A stretch of 64,000 bases of DNA, taken from assembly GCF_003201975.1 (NCBI RefSeq), contig NZ_QJJQ01000003.1, positions 186,001-250,000 on the forward strand, given 5' to 3'. Position numbers and translations under genes: made by a program. The notes below the pieces were generated by a model. That model ran no database searches. It was not told where the DNA came from and worked only from the letters and a program-made list of their open reading frames with translations. Shown in pieces: positions 57,757-64,000 of the stretch; position 1 is the first letter of the stretch, and each line of letters opens with the position of its first letter. Source of the stretch: Pseudogracilibacillus auburnensis (GTDB lineage Bacteria; Bacillota; Bacilli; Bacillales; Amphibacillaceae).

Positions 57757-58749
57757 ATGGAAGAACAGACAATTATTATTGGAGCAGGACCTTGTGGGCT
57801 ATCCTGTGCATTAGAATTGCAAAAAGCTGATATAAATCCACTCATTATTGAAAAAGGAAATATTGTCGAAACAATTTATCGTTTTCCTACACATCAAACA
57901 TTTTTTAGTACAAGTTTTAATATAGAGATTGGCGATATTCCTTTTGTTTCTGAAAAATCGAAACCGGTACGTAATGAGGCTTTAGCGTATTACCGGGAAG
58001 TTGCTAAACGAAATAGTTTACGGATTCGACCATTTGAAAAAGCAATAGACGTCAAGATAGTAAACAATCACTTAATTGAATTAACAACTGTTAAGAATAA
58101 TCGAGAATGCTATTATAAAGCAAAGAATATTGTTATTGCTACAGGGTACTATGATCAACCGAAGTTCCTACAAATACGTGGTGAAAATTTACCAAAAGTA
58201 ATGCACTACTTTAAAGAAGCACATGAATATTATGATACAGATGTTGTCGTCATTGGTGGAAGAAACTCAGCAGTGGATGCAGCTCTAGAGCTACAGAAAG
58301 TTGGAGCGAGAGTAACCGTATTATACCGTGCAGATTCGTATTCAAAGAGTATTAAACCGTGGATTTTACCACAATTTGATTCCTTCGTTCAAAAAGGGGA
58401 CATACAAATGGAATTCCATGCAAATGTTACCGAAATAACTGAGGAAAATGTTTTTTATGAAGTGAAGGGGAAACAGAAAAAAATCAAAAATGATTTTGTT
58501 TTTGCAATGACAGGTTATGAGCCAGACATTCCATTTTTAAAGAGAATTGGATTAAACATCGATTCTACAACAGGGAAGCCGATCATAAATGAACAGACGT
58601 ATGAAACAAATATTCCAAATATATATGTAGCCGGGGTCGTTGTATCTGGCTATAACGGTAACGAAACTTTTATCGAAAATGGTCGGTTCCACGGAAAGCA
58701 AATTGCAACATCGATTATAAATAAAGGACAAGAAAATAATTTATCCTAA
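57757..58749 (+). CDS. ypdA: YpdA-family flavin disulfide reductase
   Basis: A 330-residue FAD/NAD(P)H protein with TIIIGAGPCGLSCALELQKADINPLIIEKG at the N-terminus and a second Rossmann site VVVIGGRNSAVDAALEL. It matches YpdA (Bdr), the bacillithiol-disulfide reductase that keeps bacillithiol reduced. I choose ATG 57757 with TGGAGGA upstream; an earlier ATG at 57688 lacks a site. Followed by a terminator. Confidence 0.92.
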   Translation: MEEQTIIIGAGPCGLSCALELQKADINPLIIEKGNIVETIYRFPTHQTFFSTSFNIEIGDIPFVSEKSKPVRNEALAYYREVAKRNSLRIRPFEKAIDVKIVNNHLIELTTVKNNRECYYKAKNIVIATGYYDQPKFLQIRGENLPKVMHYFKEAHEYYDTDVVVIGGRNSAVDAALELQKVGARVTVLYRADSYSKSIKPWILPQFDSFVQKGDIQMEFHANVTEITEENVFYEVKGKQKKIKNDFVFAMTGYEPDIPFLKRIGLNIDSTTGKPIINEQTYETNIPNIYVAGVVVSGYNGNETFIENGRFHGKQIATSIINKGQENNLS

Positions 58750-58773
58750 CGTGGTTATAAAACAGATACTATT

Positions 58774-58805
58774 GGTCACATTGGCTCGCCTAATGTGGCC
58801 TTTTT
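58774..58805 (+). terminator. Rho-independent terminator after ypdA
   Basis: GGTCACATT (58774-58782) pairs with AATGTGGCC (58792-58800), with one G-T pair, then TTTTT. Confidence 0.85.
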
Positions 58806-58932
58806 GGTGTTGTCCTTTTTAAAATGTGCATAGATACGTTTAGTTAATTCTTAGTTTAAATAGACTTCTCTCACCTCCATTTTTTCGAGTTTTGATTGTT
58901 CCACTGTAACGTCGAACTTCTAAAAAGAACAG

Positions 58933-58962
58933 TGTATTTTTGATTGAAAATAATCATTCTTA
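58933..58962 (+). promoter_or_regulatory. Candidate forespore (sigma-G) promoter for sleB-ypeB
   Basis: TGTATT (58933-58938) and CATTCTTA (58955-58962) are 16 bases apart and loosely resemble sigma-G elements. sleB is sigma-G dependent in B. subtilis; the match is weak. Confidence 0.33.
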
Positions 58963-59030
58963 AAAAACATGCATAAAAAGGATGATAAATCAAAAAATAC
59001 ATGTACAACAAATTGTTTGGAGGAAAGAGA

Positions 59031-59822
59031 ATGAATTACAAAAAAATTTCACTCATTCTATTGTTTAGTTTTATTATGACAATAACCGTTCCATTTTCCT
59101 TTTCAAAACCAGTGCAGGCATTTAGCCCACAAGTGATTCAACATGGAGCAGTTGGGGATGACGTTATCGAGTTACAAGCACGACTTGCATATATTGGGTT
59201 TTATCATGGGAAAATTGATGGTGTATTTGGCTGGAGTACATATTGGGCATTACGTAACTTCCAATATGAGTTTGGTATGGATATTGACGGAATCGCGGGA
59301 GAAAAAACGAAAGCAAAATTAGTGAAAGCAACGAAATATAATGAACAAGAGACAAAAGCAAAAATGTATAAAACCCCTAACCAACAGACAGCAAATAAAC
59401 AACCAGCAAAGCAGACAGAAAAAGCGCCAGAGCAACAAACTACTGCCGTGAATGTCCCGCAAGGATTTTCACAAAATGATATTAAACTTATGGCAAACGC
59501 AGTCCATGGCGAAGCCCGAGGGGAACCGTATGAAGGTCAGGTTGCTGTTGCTTCCGTCATTTTAAATCGGACAAAAAGTTCTACCTTTCCTAACACTGTA
59601 TCAGGAGTTATTTTTGAACCGAGAGCGTTTACTGCTGTTGCAGATGGTCAGATATGGTTAACACCAAATGAAACGGCAAGAAGGGCGGTATTAGATGCAA
59701 TCAATGGTTGGGATCCATCAGGAAATGCACTCTATTACTTTAACCCAGAAACAGCGACCTCCCCTTGGATTTGGACACGACCACAAATTAAACAAATTGG
59801 TAAACATATATTTTGTAAATAG
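59031..59822 (+). CDS. sleB: Spore cortex-lytic enzyme SleB
   Basis: A 263-residue secreted lytic transglycosylase that degrades the cortex in germination. Order: signal peptide (residues about 1-30, ending VQAF), peptidoglycan-binding domain (GDDVIELQARLAYIGFYHGKIDGVFG), Gln/Lys/Thr-rich linker, and hydrolase domain with catalytic Glu in NAVHGEARGEPYEGQVAVASVILNR. ATG 59031 has GGAGG. It stands 14 bases before ypeB, its required partner. Confidence 0.96.
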   Translation: MNYKKISLILLFSFIMTITVPFSFSKPVQAFSPQVIQHGAVGDDVIELQARLAYIGFYHGKIDGVFGWSTYWALRNFQYEFGMDIDGIAGEKTKAKLVKATKYNEQETKAKMYKTPNQQTANKQPAKQTEKAPEQQTTAVNVPQGFSQNDIKLMANAVHGEARGEPYEGQVAVASVILNRTKSSTFPNTVSGVIFEPRAFTAVADGQIWLTPNETARRAVLDAINGWDPSGNALYYFNPETATSPWIWTRPQIKQIGKHIFCK

Positions 59823-59836
59823 AAAGGATTGATAGC

Positions 59837-61174
59837 ATGATACGTTCCATTCTCATCGCTGTACTAGCTGTTGGAATTGCTGGTATTTCTTACTGGGGAT
59901 ATAAAGAACATGAGGAAAAAAATGCGTTGCTCATCCATGCAGAAAATACGTACCAACGCTCTTTCCATGAATTATCTTATCATATGGATTTATTACACGA
60001 TAAGATCGGTACTTCACTTGCAATGAATTCTGGTGAAAGACTTTCTCCTCAATTTGTAGATATTTGGCGTTTAACATCCCAAGCTTTAACAAATGTTGGT
60101 CAATTACCACTAACGTTATTGCCATTTAATAAAACGGAAGAATTTTTATCCAATATAGGTGATTTCACGTACAAAACAGCAATTCGAAATTTAGATGATG
60201 ACCCTTTAACAGACGATGAAATTAAAGCATTAGAAAGTTATTATAAACAAGCAGCAAACATTAAAGATGAACTAAGACAAGTACAATATACTTCCCTTGA
60301 AAATAATTTACGGTGGATGGATGTTGAATTAGCGTTAGCTACGCAAGATCAAGCAGATAATACGATCATTGATGGATTTAAAACAGTGGAAAAGAAAGTA
60401 GGCGAATTTGCAGAAGGTGACGAAGGATCTTTATTAATGCAAACAAGCGTAAAAGATCATGAATTTAAATATTTAACGGGCGAGCGGAAAAGCGAACAAG
60501 ATATAAGGGATTTCAGTAAAAAATTATTTTCCATTAAAGACGATCAAAATATAAATATAACAAAAAGTGGAGAAGGTGCAGATGTCCAAACTTTTTCTGT
60601 TTCCTATAAAGATGGAAAAAGTGTCTATATGGACATTACGCAAAAAGGAGCACATCCAATATCTATCCTCGTAGATCGTCCAATTAATGAAAAAAAATTA
60701 TCGTTAAATGATGGATTGCTCGCCGCAGAAAAATATTTAAAACAATTTGATTATCCAAATATGGAAGTATTTCAAACACAGCAATTTGATAATGAGGGAG
60801 TATTTTCATTTACGTATAAGCAAGACGATGTAAGAGTCTACCCTGATTCGATGGTCGTCAAAGTAGCCTTAGATAATGGTGATATTATCGGCTTGAATGC
60901 CAACAATTATTTGATGAATCACCATGAACGGAAGATTCCAAAACCAAAATTAACGATTGAAGAAGCTCAGAAATTTGTCAATGGAAATGTCCATATCCAG
61001 GAAGAACATCTTGCCATAATTGAAAATGATCTTGGTGAGGAAGTATTAACATATGAATTTCTAGGGGTGTTGGATGATGAAACATTTAGAATCTTTATTA
61101 ACGCAAATGATGGTATTGAAGAAAAAGTCGAAAAATTAACAGGAACGGAAACAAATTTTGAGGCAAACCTATAA
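59837..61174 (+). CDS. ypeB: Germination protein YpeB
   Basis: A 445-residue protein needed for stable localisation of SleB in the spore. It has an N-terminal anchor (SILIAVLAVGIAGISYWGY), a helical domain and C-terminal PepSY-type repeats (for example KLTIEEAQKFVNGNVHIQEEHLAIIENDLGEEVLTYEF). AGAAAGGA precedes the ATG. Co-transcribed with sleB. Confidence 0.95.
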   Translation: MIRSILIAVLAVGIAGISYWGYKEHEEKNALLIHAENTYQRSFHELSYHMDLLHDKIGTSLAMNSGERLSPQFVDIWRLTSQALTNVGQLPLTLLPFNKTEEFLSNIGDFTYKTAIRNLDDDPLTDDEIKALESYYKQAANIKDELRQVQYTSLENNLRWMDVELALATQDQADNTIIDGFKTVEKKVGEFAEGDEGSLLMQTSVKDHEFKYLTGERKSEQDIRDFSKKLFSIKDDQNINITKSGEGADVQTFSVSYKDGKSVYMDITQKGAHPISILVDRPINEKKLSLNDGLLAAEKYLKQFDYPNMEVFQTQQFDNEGVFSFTYKQDDVRVYPDSMVVKVALDNGDIIGLNANNYLMNHHERKIPKPKLTIEEAQKFVNGNVHIQEEHLAIIENDLGEEVLTYEFLGVLDDETFRIFINANDGIEEKVEKLTGTETNFEANL

Positions 61175-61259
61175 AAAACACTTCCATTATAATCACGTAT
61201 ATGAGATAATGATCCTAGGTATTTATACCTAATATCCATATTAGTTGGAGGCTGTAAAA

Positions 61260-61919
61260 GTGGAAATAGGATCTTCTATCACGTTAAGAGTAAAGAATGA
61301 AACGGACTCAAATGAGTGGAATTCACATCGCTGTAAAATCATTGATAGAGATAATAAATATGTCTATATCGACTACCCAATCAATAATAAAACAAATAAA
61401 ACAATGCAATTGTCGACTAATGACTACATTACAATTAGTTTCGTAAAAAAAGGGATAGTATATGAATTTCATTCTATTGTTGAAAAGCGGATAAACTTAA
61501 CAGTCCCTGCACTTGCAATATTGTTACCGGAAGCAGAGGAAATAAAACGAATTCAGCGCAGAGACTTTGTTCGGGTGAAATCAGACGTAGATATTGCGGT
61601 TCATTTTTCAGATGGCTCTACACCACCACTTGTATCTGTTACTCAAGATATAAGTGGTGGAGGTGCCTCTGTCGTTATTCCTCCAAATACAAAGCCTTTA
61701 TTTCAAAAACAACCGATAACTGTTTACCTCATTTTGCATTCAATAACAGTTCCATACGAATATATTAAAATAGACGCGGAAATAATTCGACTTCACACGA
61801 ATAATGATATCCATTCTATGTCCTTAAAGTTTCTCTTTAATTCTGATCGAAATCAACAAAAAATAATCAATTATTGTTTTGATAAACAACGAGAAAAAAG
61901 AAAACTTGGACTAATCTAA
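61260..61919 (+). CDS. ypfA: c-di-GMP-binding PilZ protein YpfA (MotI)
   Basis: A 219-residue protein with an N-terminal YcgR-like domain and a C-terminal PilZ domain showing RRDFVR and DISGGGAS (the RxxxR and D-x-S-x3-G motifs), so c-di-GMP binding is expected. In B. subtilis this protein brakes the flagellar motor. GTG 61260 lies eight bases after GGAGG and matches the usual length; TTG 61245 is an alternative. Its TAA stop touches the left end of the repeat at 61919. Confidence 0.92.
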   Translation: MEIGSSITLRVKNETDSNEWNSHRCKIIDRDNKYVYIDYPINNKTNKTMQLSTNDYITISFVKKGIVYEFHSIVEKRINLTVPALAILLPEAEEIKRIQRRDFVRVKSDVDIAVHFSDGSTPPLVSVTQDISGGGASVVIPPNTKPLFQKQPITVYLILHSITVPYEYIKIDAEIIRLHTNNDIHSMSLKFLFNSDRNQQKIINYCFDKQREKRKLGLI

Positions 61920-62122
61920 GTGCGTGTTCAAAAAGGCTGATAAAGAAGACCTGAGAAATGCTACTGGCTAAAACGCCACATCCTGGGACTGAGATGACTC
62001 GCCCCATCGAAAAGCCTTGGGACGTCACGCCTTTAACCAGTGAGCAGTAAGAAAGGATTTATCCTTTCTTACTTGCCAACGCAGAAATTCGATGTGTCAT
62101 TTTTGTTGGACTTTTCGAACAA
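61919..62122 (+). repeat. Family B repeat, copy 2
   Basis: Matches 8311-8490 at both flanks and starts, with AGTGCGTGTTC, at the last base of the ypfA stop codon. Ends GTTCAAAAAG (61926-61935) and CTTTTCGAAC (62111-62120) are inverted. The perfect hairpin GTAAGAAAGGA/TCCTTTCTTAC (62047-62072) is kept by paired changes relative to copy 1. The centre carries a shared-module copy (ATGACTCGCCCCATCGAAAA). The reading frame 62040-62303 lies mostly in it and is not called. Confidence 0.8.
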
Positions 62123-62151
62123 CCTCTATAAGACAAAGAATTCTTTAATGG

Positions 62152-62175
62152 AACTTGGCATTTGCCAAGTTTTTT
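62152..62175 (+). terminator. Rho-independent terminator upstream of cmk
   Basis: AACTTGGCA (62152-62160) pairs with TGCCAAGTT (62163-62171) and four T follow. It probably ended the ypfA transcript before the repeat was inserted between them. Confidence 0.75.
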
Positions 62176-62405
62176 CATACAATAAAGAAGACTTGGCTCA
62201 GAATGAAATCTTAACTCAGTCTAAAATTGTAGTTACACTTCTGAGCTTTTCAAATAAACTTATTATTTATTTGCATCGGTGGCAACATCACCCAATGGGT
62301 TGATAATTGGTGTGTATGTATGGCAGCATTTAACTTCCGTCTATTTAGGAGGAGTTAATAGCGACAATAAGACAAAGTTACTTTGATTCAATAGGGGGAT
62401 AAAAC

Positions 62406-63083
62406 ATGGTAAATAATAACATTAGAATTGCCATTGATGGACCGGCAGCTGCTGGAAAAAGTACGGTGGCAAGAAAAATTGCAGAACGGCTTTCAATCGT
62501 TTACATTGATACAGGTGCAATGTACCGTGCTTTAACATTAAAAGCTCTTCAGAACAATGTAAACATAGAAGATGAGCAATCTCTTATTCATCTACTAAAA
62601 AAGACTACCATCCAATTAAAACAAACGGATCACGGACAGATCGTGTATTTAGATCATAAAGATGTATCTTCTGATATTAGAACTCAAGCTGTATCTAATG
62701 CCGTTTCCATTGTCGCAAAACATCGTCTCATTCGTGAAGAAATGGTGGATAGGCAAAGAAAACTTGCTGATAATATTAATGTCGTAATGGACGGACGTGA
62801 TGTAGGAACCCATATTCTACCAATGGCAGAAGTAAAAATATTTTTAATTGCCTCTGTAGAAGAACGAGCTTTACGTCGTCATAAAGAAAATATTTCTAAA
62901 GGTTTCTCTTCTGATCTAGACCAATTAAAACAGGAGATTATAAAAAGGGATGAACGTGATTCAAAACGAGCGAGTTCTCCTTTAGTTCAAGCAGATGATG
63001 CGATCGCAATCGATACGACGTCTTTGTCTATTGAAGAAGTTGTTGAAAAAATTTTAAAGGAAGTGAGTCAATTTCATCAATAG
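62406..63083 (+). CDS. cmk: Cytidylate kinase
   Basis: A 225-residue kinase phosphorylating CMP and dCMP. The P-loop [47 protein letters not shown] and [13 protein letters not shown] are typical. The last six codons and the stop (63063-63083) overlap the inverted end of the family C element, so its C-terminal VSQFHQ is supplied by the repeat. It starts at ATG after AGGGGGA. Confidence 0.95.
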   Translation: MVNNNIRIAIDGPAAAGKSTVARKIAERLSIVYIDTGAMYRALTLKALQNNVNIEDEQSLIHLLKKTTIQLKQTDHGQIVYLDHKDVSSDIRTQAVSNAVSIVAKHRLIREEMVDRQRKLADNINVVMDGRDVGTHILPMAEVKIFLIASVEERALRRHKENISKGFSSDLDQLKQEIIKRDERDSKRASSPLVQADDAIAIDTTSLSIEEVVEKILKEVSQFHQ

Positions 63084-63392
63084 CATTATGGGTGATTCAG
63101 CCGAACAAAAACGCTAAAGTGACTGCAGCAAAAGTAGCCGTCTCCTTCTGGAATAAAGTGAGGGCCAATGGGGAATGCAGACTATGTACGCAACGTCCTG
63201 GTATCTCACTCGTCCCATCGAAAAATATTTGTGGAAATGTCTAAGACTGTGTCGGAGACCCACAGCGAGTCAAGTAGAGCAAGGAGGCTTAAGCAGACCT
63301 TAGGATAGCGTTCGCTTGTACCGGAAAGCAACGGTTTTAATAAATTTATATTGTTTGAATTATTCCTTACTAATTGAATGATGAAAATGACT
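63064..63392 (+). repeat. Family C intergenic element, copy 3
   Basis: The left end TGAGTCAATTTCATCAAT (63064-63081) lies within cmk; the right end ATTGAATGATGAAAATGACT (from 63372) is its inverse. The middle carries a shared-module copy (ACGCAACGTCCTGG, CACTCGTCCCATCGAAAAAT). This leaves 560 bases between cmk and ypfD with no other gene. Confidence 0.82.
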
Positions 63393-63461
63393 TACGTACA
63401 TAAATATACAGAAAAAAGCAATCACTAATTTTTTGTCATAAATATTTACGGTAAGAAATTA

Positions 63462-63488
63462 TTAACAATATTGATTTCATGTTATACT
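63462..63488 (+). promoter_or_regulatory. Candidate promoter for ypfD
   Basis: TATACT (63483-63488) makes a good -10; the best -35 is TTAACA (63462-63467), only 15 bases away. Confidence 0.35.
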
Positions 63489-63643
63489 ATTAGAAGATAA
63501 TGTTATTGTTAGTTTTTTTCGCAGATAGGAAAACTTTCCTGCTGCTTAGATGAAATTAGGCTTTCGCCAATAAACCTTGCGACAAGCCAAATTTTCTAAC
63601 AAATATATAGGTGTTTTTAAATAGTGCTTAGGAGTGAATACTT

Positions 63644-64000
63644 ATGGTGGAAACAAATAATGATTTGCAAGTAGGAAGTATTGTAACAGGTACTGTTATA
63701 AAAATCGATGAAAAACAAGTATTTGTTGATATTGGCTACAAAACGGAAGGAATCATTCCGATTAGTGAGTTATCTAATCTTCATGTAGAAAATCCAGGGG
63801 ATGTCGTACGAGATGGGGAAGAACTTACTTTACAAGTAAAAAAAATCGACGATGACGAAGTGGTTTTGTCGAAAAAAATGGTCGATGCTGAAAAAGCATG
63901 GAAAGATTTACAACATAAATTTGACCAAAACGAAGTATTCGAGACGGAAGTGAAGGAAGTTGTTAAGGGTGGACTAGTAGTCGATATTGGTTTACGCGGT
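63644..64000 (+). CDS. ypfD: S1-domain protein YpfD (ribosomal protein S1 homologue), 3' end missing
   Basis: The first 119 residues of a multi-S1-domain protein. Two S1 motifs are visible (VGSIVTGTVIKIDEKQVFVDIGYKTEGIIPISEL, then a second beginning FETEVKEVVKGGLVVDIGLRG). AGGAGTGAA precedes the ATG at 63644. Position after cmk matches B. subtilis ypfD. The gene runs past the window end. Confidence 0.93.
   Translation, partial: MVETNNDLQVGSIVTGTVIKIDEKQVFVDIGYKTEGIIPISELSNLHVENPGDVVRDGEELTLQVKKIDDDEVVLSKKMVDAEKAWKDLQHKFDQNEVFETEVKEVVKGGLVVDIGLRG

Noticed and set aside
62040-62303. 87-codon frame between ypfA and cmk
   Set aside because: It begins inside the family B element, contains its hairpin, crosses a terminator, has no ribosome site and no family resemblance.

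Overview
This window is chromosomal DNA of an AT-rich, endospore-forming member of the Bacillaceae. Nearly every gene has a recognisable Bacillus subtilis counterpart, and many act only in sporulation or germination (spoVS, cotE, spoIIM, dacF, spoIIAA-AB-sigF, spoVAA/AB/AF, dacB, spmA/B, sleB-ypeB, a YjcZ-type peptide). The genus cannot be fixed from sequence alone. The dense intergenic repeats suggest a lineage outside the B. subtilis group.

Layout. (1) 1-1671: the end of a nucleoside ABC importer (nupP partial, nupQ). (2) 2303-18377: the conserved ymf-recA-cotE block: ymfF-ymfH-ymfI (linked to EF-P modification), ymfJ, ymfK, rodZ, pgsA-cinA, recA with an SOS-type site, rny, ymdB, spoVS, miaB-ymcA, cotE. 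(3) 18459-19373: an aldo/keto reductase on the minus strand at a junction between two blocks that lie far apart in B. subtilis. (4) 19495-34911: nudF, an endonuclease Q-like gene, spoIIM, fur, yqzK-xerD, deoB-pdp, dacF, spoIIA-sigF, an incomplete spoVA set, lysA, ppiB. (5) 34921-40417: an M50-type membrane protease, a frameshifted ribT, a tiny antisense yjcZ gene, scpA-scpB, dacB-spmA-spmB. (6) 41678-48574: rluB and resABCDE (cytochrome c maturation plus the redox two-component system). (7) 48592-49765: a cobalamin riboswitch controlling a DUF4430 lipoprotein and an ECF substrate-binding membrane protein, probably a corrinoid uptake unit. (8) 50123-54443: ypbB-recQ-ypbD-ypbE-ypbG. (9) 54877-64000: a short ddl, gudB, ypdA, sleB-ypeB, ypfA, cmk, and the start of the S1-domain gene ypfD.

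How the genes work together. Sporulation genes dominate: sigF and its anti-sigma switch control the forespore; dacB/spmA/spmB shape cortex and core dehydration; cotE builds the coat; sleB/ypeB and spoVA proteins act in germination. Housekeeping blocks cover recombination and repair (recA, recQ, xerD, endoQ-like), chromosome segregation (scpAB), RNA decay (rny, ymcA), tRNA and rRNA modification (miaB, rluB) and respiration (res).

Most unusual is the spacer DNA. At least four families of short, non-coding elements with inverted ends occupy many intergenic gaps. They share an internal module found in about nine places, and at least three of them begin exactly at, or inside, the stop codon of the upstream gene (spmA, ypfA, cmk). 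I found no clearly new defence or biosynthetic system. The best candidates for follow-up are these elements, the riboswitch-controlled DUF4430/ECF pair, the spoVA operon that lacks its AC-AD-AE core, the frameshifted ribT, and recQ, which appears to need a non-standard start codon.
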